Positions 19,345 to 28,299 of a DNA stretch of 64,000 bases are shown here, piece by piece (position 1 is the stretch's first letter; every line of letters starts with the position of its first letter). This DNA is from Elusimicrobiota bacterium (GTDB lineage Bacteria > Elusimicrobiota > Elusimicrobia > UBA1565 > UBA9628). The translations under genes and the position numbers were made by a program. Under the pieces are notes generated by a model. That model was not told the DNA's origin and ran no database searches. It saw nothing but the letters and a program-made list of their open reading frames with translations. The DNA is taken from positions 62,001 through 126,000 of the forward strand of contig JAHFCF010000002.1 in NCBI GenBank assembly GCA_023249645.1. The letters are read 5' to 3'.

Positions 19345-21359
19345 CGAAAAAATACCTTCTCCTCCTGGCCGCGGCCTGGTCCTCATCCTCCCCGGGATTC
19401 TGCGCTGCGAAAGGCATCCTCGATCCGCAGAATGCGGCGGCGCCGGCATGGCAGCAGACGGCCTCGACCGACTCCGCCGCCGACCAGGCGCTCATCCAGC
19501 GCGACCTCGGCCGTCTCGACGAAAGCCTCTCTCTTTGGAAGCAGGAGAAGGCTCCCGACGGATTCTCCCTCAACCAGCAGGGATGGGCTTGGCTGTCGCT
19601 GAGACGCTATGCCGAGGCGCGCGAGGCTTTCCTGAAAGCCGCGGAGAGGTCCGCGACGAGCGCGGATCAAGCCGAAGCCGGCCTCGGACTGGGCTTGGCC
19701 GCGCGTCTGAGCGGCGCTCATGCCTCCGAGGGCCTCGCCCATCTGCGCCAGGCCATGGTCCAAAGCCCTTCCTTGATGGCGGCGGTCTCCTACGAGATGG
19801 CCAAGGCTTCCGAGCGGGCTGATGACTCGAATGCGGCCGCCGCCTATTTTCAGCAATGTTCTCATCTCGATGCTCTCGATCTCGAATGCCTCAAAGAAGC
19901 CTATGCCTTTTATGCCCGCGCCGGGATGCAACGCGCCGCCTGGCAGACGGCCCTGCGCGTGGCGGCCTTGGACCCCGAGGACGGCGCCGCGGCGCGCCTG
20001 CTCACCCAGCTCGCCAAGAAGATGCCCGGCGGCTTGGAAGCCTCGCGGCCGCTCAGGCGTCTGACCCGGCCGGTCCTGCCGGAGAAGCCGTCCGCTGGCG
20101 AAGAGGCGCCGCCCTCTGCCGCCATCCGCGTGGCGCTCTTTTCCGACGCCGACGGCAGGCCCGCCGCTCTCGCCAGGATCCAGTTCATCGCCAACTCCGG
20201 ATTCAAGGCCTTCGACATCTCCGGCGCCGCGCTCGTCGATGAAACCCAGGGGGGATCGCTCTGGGAGATCGCCTTCAGGGACGGCGCGCTCGAGCTGCGC
20301 GATCCCTCGCGCAACATCCGCCATTCGACCCGGCGCGGGCTGCGCCTGGTCCCCGGAGGACGGCAGGGATCGATCCTGCTCAAAGGCGCCTCCCTATCCC
20401 AGGCGGCTCTCGTGGACGCGGGAGACCGGGAAGTGCGCGGAGCCGTCGAGGCCCTGCCCGCGGCCGGCGGGATCCGGCTGGTCAATGAACTGGGGATCGA
20501 GGAATACCTCTACGGCGTCGTCTCCATCGCCTTTCCGCATGGCGCCGGCCTGGAGGCCTACAAGGCCCAGGCCGTAGTCTCGCGCACCCGGGCCCTGTGG
20601 GAGAAGGCGCACCATGGCGAGAATCCCGAGAAGACCGACACCTGCGACTCGGAGGCCTGCCAAAAATATCTCGGCGTCAGCGAGGAGATGCGCGAGGCGG
20701 CCCTGGCCGTGCGCACCGTGACCGGGGTCTTCCTCGCCAGCGACGGCGCGCCCGCCTTCATGCTCCAGCATGAGGACTGCGGGGGCAGGACCGAGGACGG
20801 ACGCGAAGCGTTCGGCCCTCTCGCGGCGGACCTGGTCTCTGTTTTCGATGCGAAGGATCCCCAGCCGCTGCCGCGCTCTCCCCGGGGGCTCGAGCGCTGG
20901 ACCCACGAGGCGCCTCCCCCAGGGGGCTATGACGAGGCCGGCGGCTTGAGCAGTCCCTCTCAATCGCGCTGGATGCGCCTTCTGCCGGCCGCGGACCTGG
21001 CCGCTCGCGCCGAACGCATCCATCCCATCGGCGCTTTGAAAAGCCTGCGCGCCGCCCAACGCACCTCCACGGGCCGGATCCTGTCCCTGGAAGTGTCCGG
21101 CTCCAAGGACCGCTTCGTGCTGGAGGGGGAAAAGGCTGTCGTCAGTTTCCTGTCTCCGGGCTCGCTGCGCTCGACCCTCTTCACGATCCAGCCACTCATG
21201 GGGAGAGGCAAGCCGAGCTACTTCATCCTCTGGGGCGCGGGCACGGGCCATGGCATCGGTTTTTGCCGCGCCGGCGCTCTCGGGCAAGCCAAGCTGGGAA
21301 GAACCTGGGAAGAGATCCTCGCTCATGACTTCCCGAAATTGAAGATATCCAAACCCTGA
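19341..21359 (+). CDS. SpoIID/LytB-domain protein with N-terminal TPR-like repeats
   Basis: IRLVNELGIEEYLYGVVSIAFPHGAGLEAYKAQAVVSRTRALWEKAHHG...; C-terminal LWGAGTGHGIGFCRAGALGQAKLGRTWEEILAHDFP. Confidence 0.85.
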   Translation: MTKKYLLLLAAAWSSSSPGFCAAKGILDPQNAAAPAWQQTASTDSAADQALIQRDLGRLDESLSLWKQEKAPDGFSLNQQGWAWLSLRRYAEAREAFLKAAERSATSADQAEAGLGLGLAARLSGAHASEGLAHLRQAMVQSPSLMAAVSYEMAKASERADDSNAAAAYFQQCSHLDALDLECLKEAYAFYARAGMQRAAWQTALRVAALDPEDGAAARLLTQLAKKMPGGLEASRPLRRLTRPVLPEKPSAGEEAPPSAAIRVALFSDADGRPAALARIQFIANSGFKAFDISGAALVDETQGGSLWEIAFRDGALELRDPSRNIRHSTRRGLRLVPGGRQGSILLKGASLSQAALVDAGDREVRGAVEALPAAGGIRLVNELGIEEYLYGVVSIAFPHGAGLEAYKAQAVVSRTRALWEKAHHGENPEKTDTCDSEACQKYLGVSEEMREAALAVRTVTGVFLASDGAPAFMLQHEDCGGRTEDGREAFGPLAADLVSVFDAKDPQPLPRSPRGLERWTHEAPPPGGYDEAGGLSSPSQSRWMRLLPAADLAARAERIHPIGALKSLRAAQRTSTGRILSLEVSGSKDRFVLEGEKAVVSFLSPGSLRSTLFTIQPLMGRGKPSYFILWGAGTGHGIGFCRAGALGQAKLGRTWEEILAHDFPKLKISKP

Positions 21360-21364
21360 ATCCC

Positions 21365-22504
21365 GTGGTCATCAAGGTCGCTCACATCATCACGCGCCTG
21401 GACCTGGGCGGAGCCCAGCAGAACACTCTCTACACGGTGAGCCACCTCGATGCCTCAAGATTCAAGGCCCTGCTGATCTGCGGTCCGGGGGGCATCCTGG
21501 ACGGCGAAGCCCCTGCTCCGATCTTCGTGCCAGATTTGGTCCGAGAGATCCGGCCGTGGAAGGATCTGCGGGCCTTTTTCGATCTCTATAAAATCCTGCA
21601 ACGAGAAAGGCCGCAGGTGGTCCACACGCATTCTTCCAAGGCAGGCATACTCGGCCGCCTAGCCGCTCGATGCGCCGGCGTTCCCGTCATCATCCACACC
21701 TTCCATGGCTTCGGGTTCCATGGACGACAGCGCTGGTGGATCCGATGGCCATATGTGTTCGCGGAAAAACTCTGCGCCAAGTTCTCCTCAGCCCTGATCT
21801 TCGTCTCGCGCGCTAATCAGGAAGAGGCTGCACGCCTGGGCCTGGGCGAGACTCGCCGCCATGCGCTCATCCGCTCAGGGATCAAGCTCGCTGATTTCCA
21901 GGCCCGAACGGATGCGTCCCTCAAGAAGAAAGAACTTGGGCTGGCACCAGAAACACCCCTCATTTTGAGCGTCGGGAATCTAAAACCTCAGAAAAATCCT
22001 CAGGACTTCCTGTCCGCCGCCCGGATCGTGTCTCAGCAGCGCCCGGACGCGGCCTTCGTTTTCGTCGGCGAGGGCCCTTTGCGCCCAAAAATCGAATCCG
22101 CGGCTTCCGGCCTGCCCTGCCGCTTCCTTCTGCCAGGCTGGCGACGCGACGTGCCCGAGCTTCTGGCCGCTTGCGACATCTTCGTCTTGACCTCGCTCTG
22201 GGAGGGCCTGCCACGAGCCCTGGTCGAAGCCATGAAGTCCGGCAAGCCCTGCGTCTGTTACGCCACGGACGGCGTGCGCGACATTGTGTGCGATGGCGAG
22301 AACGGATTCCTCGTGCCTGCGGGCGATGCTCCGGCCCTGGCCCGAAAGATCCTGGATCTATTGTCTGATGCGGACAGGCGCCGCGAAATGGGAAAAGCCG
22401 CGGCCGCCTCCATCAGCCAGGAATTCGACATCGATCTCATGGTGCAACGACAAGAAGAAGTGTATCAACATTTGATAAAATACGGAAAATACGAGAAAGC
22501 CTGA
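21365..22504 (+). CDS. Glycosyltransferase group 1 (GT4-like)
   Basis: VIKVAHIITRLDLGGAQQNTLYTV...VVHTHSSKAGILGRLAA...LTSLWEGLPRALVEAMKSGKPCV. Last nine codons (KYGKYEKA*) lie in a dispersed repeat. Confidence 0.9.
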   Translation: MVIKVAHIITRLDLGGAQQNTLYTVSHLDASRFKALLICGPGGILDGEAPAPIFVPDLVREIRPWKDLRAFFDLYKILQRERPQVVHTHSSKAGILGRLAARCAGVPVIIHTFHGFGFHGRQRWWIRWPYVFAEKLCAKFSSALIFVSRANQEEAARLGLGETRRHALIRSGIKLADFQARTDASLKKKELGLAPETPLILSVGNLKPQKNPQDFLSAARIVSQQRPDAAFVFVGEGPLRPKIESAASGLPCRFLLPGWRRDVPELLAACDIFVLTSLWEGLPRALVEAMKSGKPCVCYATDGVRDIVCDGENGFLVPAGDAPALARKILDLLSDADRRREMGKAAAASISQEFDIDLMVQRQEEVYQHLIKYGKYEKA

Positions 22505-22508
22505 CCCC
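22478..22508 (+). repeat. Dispersed repeat family A, copy 1
   Basis: AAATACGGAAAATACGAGAAAGCCTGACCCC; matches 47525-47555 (inverted) and 51023-51053. Confidence 0.8.
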
Positions 22509-22520
22509 AACGGAGGAATC

Positions 22521-23147
22521 ATGTCCTTCAGCCTCATGCCCAAGGAAGAGAAGTTCTTCGAATTCTTCGAAGCCCAGGCCGACTACAACTGCCGGACGGT
22601 CAAGCTCTTCAAGGAGCTCGTCAACTCTTGGAGCCTGGAGTCCCCGATCTTCGACAAGCTGCGCGAGATCGAGCACGAGGCGGACATCACGACGCATGAG
22701 ATCTTCGACAAGCTCAACCGCACCTTCATCACGCCCTTCGACCGCGAGGACATCCATCGCCTCGCCAGCGAGATGGACGACGTCACGGACATCATCCAAT
22801 CCCTCTCCAACCGCATGCGCCTCTACAAGATCCGGCATTCCTCGCCGAATCTGGCGCAGATGGTGGACATCCTCGAGCAGGCCGTCGACACCATCAGCAA
22901 GGCGCTGCGGGACCTTCCTCTCAAGGACAAGACCCGCCGGGTCCTCGACTACTGCATCGAGATCAACCGCCTGGAGAACACCGGCGACCACTCCCGCGAC
23001 GTGGCCTTAAGCCAGCTCTTCGAGGGGACACCCGACCCCATCGAAGTGCTCAAGTGGAAGGAGGTCTATGAGGTCATCGAGACCGGCATCGACAAGTGCG
23101 AGGACATCGCCAACACGATTGAGACCATCCTGGTCAAGCAGGCCTAG
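22521..23147 (+). CDS. DUF47 / PhoU-like phosphate transport regulator
   Basis: MSFSLMPKEEKFFEFFEAQADYNCRTVKLFKELV...HEADITTHEIFDKLNRTFITPFDREDIHRLASEMDDVTD. Confidence 0.92.
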   Translation: MSFSLMPKEEKFFEFFEAQADYNCRTVKLFKELVNSWSLESPIFDKLREIEHEADITTHEIFDKLNRTFITPFDREDIHRLASEMDDVTDIIQSLSNRMRLYKIRHSSPNLAQMVDILEQAVDTISKALRDLPLKDKTRRVLDYCIEINRLENTGDHSRDVALSQLFEGTPDPIEVLKWKEVYEVIETGIDKCEDIANTIETILVKQA

Positions 23148-23152
23148 CTCCC

Positions 23153-24148
23153 GTGTCCCCCATCGCCGCCGTCTGCGTCCTCGTCGCCCTGGCCCTGCTG
23201 TTCGATTTCCTCAACGGCATGCACGACGCGGCCAATTCCATCGCCACGGTCGTTTCCACGCGCGTGCTCTCACCTCGCCAGGCCGTGGTCTGGGCCGCCT
23301 TCTTCAATTTCGCCGCCGTGTTCTTCTTCGGGGTCCACGTCGCCGACACCATCGGCAAGGGCATCGTGGACCCCCGGCTCATGGACAACGCGGTCGTGGC
23401 CGGGGCCCTCATCGGCGCCAGCCTCTGGGATTGGGCCACCATCGTCTTCGGCATCCCGGTGAGCTCCTCGCACGCCTTGATCGGCGGACTCATCGGCGCC
23501 GGCGTGGCCAAGTCCGGCTGGTCGTGCCTGATGACGCACAAGCTCCTCGTCATCCTGGCCTTCATCTTCCTTTCCCCGGCGATCGGCCTCTTCTTCGGTT
23601 TTCTCTTCATGGTCGCCGTCTCCTGGCTTTTCCGCCGACGCTCGCCCTCCCAGGTGGACTCCGTCTTCCGGATCGGACAGCTCTTCTCCGCCGGCCTCTA
23701 CAGCCTCTCCCACGGAGCCAACGACGCCCAGAAGACCATGGGCGTCATCGCGCTTCTGTTGTTCACCAACGGCCTTCTGGGAGCGAGCTTCTATGTGCCC
23801 TGGTGGGTCATCGTCAGCTGCTACTTCGTCATCAGCCTGGGCACGCTCATGGGCGGCTGGAAGATCGTCAGGACCATGGGCAGCAAAGTGACCAAGCTCA
23901 AGCCGGTGGGGGGATTCTGCGCTGAGTCAGGCGCCGGGCTCTCGATCCTCATCAGCTCGCTCTTCGGCATCCCGGTCTCCACCACGCACACCATCACCGG
24001 GGCCATCGTGGGCGTGGGTTCCACGCAGCGCCTCTCGGCGGTCCGCTGGGGCGTGGCCGGCCGCATCGTCTGGGCGTGGGTGCTGACCATCCCCTGCGCG
24101 GGGGCGACGTCCGCCTTGGCCTATCTCCTGCTGCGGCACGTCTTTTAA
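23153..24148 (+). CDS. Inorganic phosphate transporter (PiT family)
   Basis: LLFDFLNGMHDAANSIATVVSTRVLSPRQAV...SHGANDAQKTMG...GIPVSTTHTITGAIVGVG. Confidence 0.95.
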   Translation: MSPIAAVCVLVALALLFDFLNGMHDAANSIATVVSTRVLSPRQAVVWAAFFNFAAVFFFGVHVADTIGKGIVDPRLMDNAVVAGALIGASLWDWATIVFGIPVSSSHALIGGLIGAGVAKSGWSCLMTHKLLVILAFIFLSPAIGLFFGFLFMVAVSWLFRRRSPSQVDSVFRIGQLFSAGLYSLSHGANDAQKTMGVIALLLFTNGLLGASFYVPWWVIVSCYFVISLGTLMGGWKIVRTMGSKVTKLKPVGGFCAESGAGLSILISSLFGIPVSTTHTITGAIVGVGSTQRLSAVRWGVAGRIVWAWVLTIPCAGATSALAYLLLRHVF

Positions 24149-24216
24149 GCCGCCGCAATAAAGGTTCTCTTATTCTTTCGATGGTTTTTTGGTAGAATCT
24201 TAAACTCTCAATAATT

Positions 24217-25185
24217 ATGGTTGAAGCCGCCCAAGAGCCGTACCTGAGCGTTGTCATCCCGGTCTACAACGAAAGCCAGAGCCTCCCGGCCCTGGGCGGG
24301 GAGCTCGCCTTGGCGCTCGACGCGATCGCCAGGAACTACGAGGTCATCTTCGTCGACGACGGATCCAGGGATGGTTCCTACGCCGCGATCCTCGAGCTGG
24401 CGCGCACGCGGCCCGGCTTCAAGGCCCTGCGCCTGGGACGCAACGTGGGCCAGACCGCGGCCCTCTCGGCAGGCATCCGACACGCCTCGGGCGAGATCAT
24501 CGCGCTCTTGGACGCTGACCGGCAGAACGATCCGCGGGACATCCCCAAGCTCCTCGCCAAGCTCGACGAAGGCTATGACGTGGTCAGCGGCTGGCGCCAG
24601 GACCGACAAGACCCGGCCTTGAGCCGCGTGCTCCCCTCGAAGCTGGCCAACGCTCTCATCTCCTGGATCACCGGCGTGCCCCTGCACGACTACGGCTGCA
24701 CCCTGAAGCTCTACCGCGGCCGCTACCTCAAATCCCTGCGCCTCTACGGCGAGATGCACCGCTTCATCCCCGCCTTCGCGGGCTTCCTGGGCGCGCGCAT
24801 CGCCGAGGTCCCGGTGAATCACCGCCCCCGGACCGAGGGAGTCTCCAAATACGGCCTTTCGCGCACCTTCAAGGTGCTCCTGGACCTTCTGACCGTCAAG
24901 TTCATGGACGCCTACCTGGCCAAGCCCATCTATCTCTTCGGCGGCTCCGGCCTCGTCATGGGCTGCGCCGGAGCCGTCATGGCCGCGGTCACCCTCTATA
25001 AGAAGTTCTGCTACGGGATCTTTGTCAAGGATCAGCCGCTCTTCCAGGTCTCCATCTTCTTCGCCCTGGTGGGCCTGCAGCTCATCCTCATGGGCCTGGT
25101 GGCCGAGATCCTCGTGCGCGTCTACTTCGACATCAAGGACAAGCCCTCGTATTTCATCCGCGAGTCCTTCGGATTCCACGGATGA
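24217..25185 (+). CDS. Glycosyltransferase family 2, polyprenyl-phosphate type
   Basis: LSVVIPVYNESQSLPALGGEL...VDDGSRDGSYAAI...LDADRQNDPRDIPKLL; two C-terminal TM segments. Confidence 0.92.
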   Translation: MVEAAQEPYLSVVIPVYNESQSLPALGGELALALDAIARNYEVIFVDDGSRDGSYAAILELARTRPGFKALRLGRNVGQTAALSAGIRHASGEIIALLDADRQNDPRDIPKLLAKLDEGYDVVSGWRQDRQDPALSRVLPSKLANALISWITGVPLHDYGCTLKLYRGRYLKSLRLYGEMHRFIPAFAGFLGARIAEVPVNHRPRTEGVSKYGLSRTFKVLLDLLTVKFMDAYLAKPIYLFGGSGLVMGCAGAVMAAVTLYKKFCYGIFVKDQPLFQVSIFFALVGLQLILMGLVAEILVRVYFDIKDKPSYFIRESFGFHG

Positions 25186-25637
25186 CTCAAGCCACCATGA
25201 CCGCGCTGCCCATCGACCTGAGCCCCTTGCGCGAGCAGACGCTTTGCGAGATCGAACGCTCCCTCAAGCCGGTCCAGGTCCAGGACCTGGTGGCCGACTC
25301 GGCGACCCTGACCCAGGCGCTGACCCTGCGCCTGACTCTGGTGCGCCACGACACCGGGATCTCCTTCGAAGGCTCCCTCTCGGGAGAGTGGGAGCTGGCC
25401 TGCGCGCGCTGCCTGGCCCCGGCGCGCCTGAGATTCAACGCCTCCCTCGACGGAGAAGCCCCGATGAGCGCGGAGTCCTTCGACGCTTCGGAGGAAGCCC
25501 GCCAAGCGCTCCTGCTCGCCTTGCCCCTCAATCCCCTGTGCCGGCCCGAGTGCCAAGGCCTGTGCCCCATTTGCGGCGTCAGCCGCAACGATGTAAAATG
25601 CGACTGTACGCCAGCGCCTGACCGCGCGAGGAGATGA
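25182..25637 (+). CDS. YceD/DUF177 family protein
   Basis: GEWELACARCLAPARLRFNASLDGE...LPLNPLCRPECQGLCPICGVSRN; directly upstream of rpmF. Confidence 0.88.
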   Translation: MTQATMTALPIDLSPLREQTLCEIERSLKPVQVQDLVADSATLTQALTLRLTLVRHDTGISFEGSLSGEWELACARCLAPARLRFNASLDGEAPMSAESFDASEEARQALLLALPLNPLCRPECQGLCPICGVSRNDVKCDCTPAPDRARR

Positions 25638-25638
25638 C

Positions 25639-25869
25639 ATGCCAAACCCAAAAAGAAAACACACGCGATCGCGCCGCGACAGCCGGCGCTCCCAGAACTG
25701 GCGCCTAGACCTCGTGGCAGCCTCGACTTGCCCCCACTGCAAGAGCCTGCGGCCAGGGCACACGATCTGTCCGAGCTGCGGCTGGTACAACGGCCGCCTC
25801 GCGCTCGCGCCCAAGAAGAAGAAAGAGGAATCCGCCGCCGGCGAGGGCGGACAAGCGCAAGGATCGTAA
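25639..25869 (+). CDS. rpmF: Ribosomal protein bL32
   Basis: MPNPKRKHTRSRRDSRRSQNWRL...CPHCKSLRPGHTICPSCGWYNGR. Confidence 0.95.
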   Translation: MPNPKRKHTRSRRDSRRSQNWRLDLVAASTCPHCKSLRPGHTICPSCGWYNGRLALAPKKKKEESAAGEGGQAQGS

Positions 25870-25884
25870 GAGGAGGAGAACCCA

Positions 25885-26127
25885 ATGGCGGAGAATGTCG
25901 AAGAACGCGTCAAGAAGATCATCGTCGAGCAGCTCGGCGTCGACGGTTCCGAGGTCAAACGGGAAGCCCATTTCGTCAATGACCTGGGAGCGGATTCGCT
26001 GGACACCGTGGAGCTGGTGATGGCTCTCGAGGAAGAGTTCGACATGGAGATCCCGGACGAGCAGGCCGAGAAGATCCAGACCGTCGGCCAAGCCGTCGAC
26101 TACATCGCCGTCCACGCCAAGAAGTAG
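25885..26127 (+). CDS. acpP: Acyl carrier protein
   Basis: [64 protein letters not shown]. Confidence 0.97.
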   Translation: MAENVEERVKKIIVEQLGVDGSEVKREAHFVNDLGADSLDTVELVMALEEEFDMEIPDEQAEKIQTVGQAVDYIAVHAKK

Positions 26128-26145
26128 GCGGCAGGCTTCTTTCGT

Positions 26146-26177
26146 CCTGAGCGCAGGCGATCCTGCCTGCGCTCAGG
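26146..26177 (+). promoter_or_regulatory. Perfect 13-bp hairpin upstream of rnc
   Basis: CCTGAGCGCAGGC-GATCCT-GCCTGCGCTCAGG, ends 17 nt before the rnc start; not followed by a T tract. Confidence 0.6.
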
Positions 26178-26193
26178 GCAGGAAAGGCATCCC

Positions 26194-26880
26194 GTGTCTG
26201 ATCCACCGCCACTCGAAGACGTCCTCGGCTACCGCTTCCGCAATGCGCGCCTCCTCAACGAAGCGCTTTCGCACAAGTCCCATGCCGCGGAAAGCCGTTC
26301 CGGCATCGACAACGAACGGCTCGAGTTCCTGGGAGACAGCATCCTGGCCGCGGTCATCGCCCATCACCTCTACGCCCTCTCCCCGAAGGAGTCCGAGGGA
26401 GATCTCTCCAAAAAGAAGGCCCAGATGGTCTCGCGATCCAGCCTGGCGCACTGGGCCTCTGAGCTGGGCCTGGGGTTCTACCTCCTGCTCGGCGTCGGAG
26501 AAGAAAGCTCCGGAGGCCGAGCGCGCTCGAGCCTCTTGGCCAACGCCTTCGAGGCCGTCGTGGGCGCGATCTTCCTCGACGGCGGCTACGACGCGGCCTC
26601 GGCCTTCATCCTGCGATGCCTCTCTCACTCGACGCCCTGCGCGGAAACGGATCACAAAAGCCTCCTGCAGGAAGTCTTTCAAAAGAAGCACAAGGCGCCT
26701 CCCTCCTATGAGACGGCTTCCTCCGAGGGACCGGACCATGACAAGACCTTCCAGGTCGTGGTCCGCTTCGGCAAAAGGATCCTGGGCCAAGGCTCGGGCA
26801 AGACGAAGAAAGAGGCGGAGCAGGCGGCCGCCTGCGACGCGCTCTTAAAACTCAAGGAGCCCCCATGGACTACGGATTGA
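26194..26880 (+). CDS. rnc: Ribonuclease III
   Basis: SHAAESRSGIDNERLEFLGDSILAAVIAHHLY signature; C-terminal dsRBD ...GQGSGKTKKEAEQAAACDALLKL. Confidence 0.95.
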   Translation: MSDPPPLEDVLGYRFRNARLLNEALSHKSHAAESRSGIDNERLEFLGDSILAAVIAHHLYALSPKESEGDLSKKKAQMVSRSSLAHWASELGLGFYLLLGVGEESSGGRARSSLLANAFEAVVGAIFLDGGYDAASAFILRCLSHSTPCAETDHKSLLQEVFQKKHKAPPSYETASSEGPDHDKTFQVVVRFGKRILGQGSGKTKKEAEQAAACDALLKLKEPPWTTD

Positions 26881-28103
26881 ACGAACAGCAGAACGAGATC
26901 ATCGCTCTCGCCGCCCAGCTCGCCCAGGAGAAGATCAAGCCCGTGCGCGAGCATTGCGACCAAGCCGAGGAATTCCCCTGGTCGGTGGTGGAGGAGATCC
27001 GCAAGGCGGACCTCTTCGGAGTCTATCTCCCCGAGAAATACGGCGGCATGGGCGGCGGGGCCGTCGACCTCTGCCTGGCCGTCGAACAACTCTCCCGCGT
27101 CTGCGGCGGGATCGCCCTGTGCCTGGCGGGCTCTGCTTTGGGCACCATGCCCATCCTTCTCTTCGGAAGCGAGGCCCAGCGCCGCCAATGGCTGCCCGAC
27201 CTCGCCTCGGGCAAGAAGCTCGCCGCCTTCGCCCTCACGGAAGCCGAAGCCGGCTCGGACGCCACGGCGATCAAAACCTCGGCCAAGCTCGACGGAGACC
27301 ATTACATCCTCAACGGCACCAAGTCCTTCATCACCGGAGGAGAAGTCTCCCAGATCTACACGATCTTCGCCACGACGAACCCAGCCCGCGGCGCGCGCGG
27401 CATCGGCGCTTTCGTCGTGGAGAAGGGGACGCCCGGCTTCACCTTCGGCAAGAAGGAGACCAAGATGGGCATCCGAGCCAATCCCACCTACGAGCTCCAT
27501 TTCAAGGATTGCCGCATCCCCAAGGCCAACCTCCTCTATAAGGAAGGCTACGGCCTCTTCGTGGCGCAGAATACGCTCGACATGTCGAGGACCGGCGTGG
27601 GCGCCCAGGCCATCGGCATCGCGCAGGGGGCTCTGGACGAGGCCCTGGCCTATGTCCGCGTGCGCAAGCAGTTCGGCCAGCCCGTGGCGAGCCTCCCGGT
27701 CATCAGCCACATGATCGCCGACTGCGCCTCCGCCATCGAATCCTCGCGGGCGCTGATCTACTCCACGGCCAAGGCCATGGCCGCGGCCATGGCGCCGGCC
27801 TTCGAGGCGGCCTTCGACAAAGGCACCGTCGTCTTCGACGAGATGCACGCCTTGAAGATCCGCCGCTATACCAAGGAATCGGCCATGTGCAAGGTCGTGG
27901 CCTCGGACATGGCCATGAAGGTGACCACGGACTGCGTGCAGATGTGCGGCGGGGTGGGCTATATGCGCGATTTCCCCGTCGAAAAATTCATGCGCGACGC
28001 CAAGATCACGCAGATCTACGAGGGAACCAACCAAATCCAGCGCAACGAGATCGCCGCCATGGTCATCAAGGAAGCGGCGTCGAAGGACCGGGTCAAAGGC
28101 TAG
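26865..28103 (+). CDS. Acyl-CoA dehydrogenase
   Basis: AAFALTEAEAGSDATAIKTSA...YILNGTKSFITGGEVSQIYTIFA...QIYEGTNQIQRNEIAAMVIK. Confidence 0.95.
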   Translation: MDYGLNEQQNEIIALAAQLAQEKIKPVREHCDQAEEFPWSVVEEIRKADLFGVYLPEKYGGMGGGAVDLCLAVEQLSRVCGGIALCLAGSALGTMPILLFGSEAQRRQWLPDLASGKKLAAFALTEAEAGSDATAIKTSAKLDGDHYILNGTKSFITGGEVSQIYTIFATTNPARGARGIGAFVVEKGTPGFTFGKKETKMGIRANPTYELHFKDCRIPKANLLYKEGYGLFVAQNTLDMSRTGVGAQAIGIAQGALDEALAYVRVRKQFGQPVASLPVISHMIADCASAIESSRALIYSTAKAMAAAMAPAFEAAFDKGTVVFDEMHALKIRRYTKESAMCKVVASDMAMKVTTDCVQMCGGVGYMRDFPVEKFMRDAKITQIYEGTNQIQRNEIAAMVIKEAASKDRVKG

Positions 28104-28107
28104 CCTC

Positions 28108-28277
28108 TGGGGTCAGGTCTTGATTTGTGACTGAGATCCGTCAGGCGGCTAGAATGCATATGGCTTTCAAAAACTCCAACCGATTGAATTCCAAGAAGCC
28201 ATAGGGACCGATCCAAAGCTCATTACATGAGAGAGCACCCCTGACCCAGCTCAGTCACAAATCAAGACCTGGCCCCA
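28108..28277. repeat. MITE-like element, about 170 bp, with 28-bp terminal inverted repeats (27/28 identical)
   Basis: TGGGGTCAGGTCTTGATTTGTGACTGAG (28108-28135) versus reverse complement of CTCAGTCACAAATCAAGACCTGGCCCCA (28250-28277); internal TATGGCTT/AAGCCATA arms. Confidence 0.85.
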
Positions 28278-28299
28278 TTTCACAGGCTAGTCCGCCCCG

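Noticed and set aside
26706-28034. 442-aa minus-strand ORF opposite acyl-CoA dehydrogenase
   Set aside because: Antisense shadow ORF with His/Gly/Asp-biased composition.
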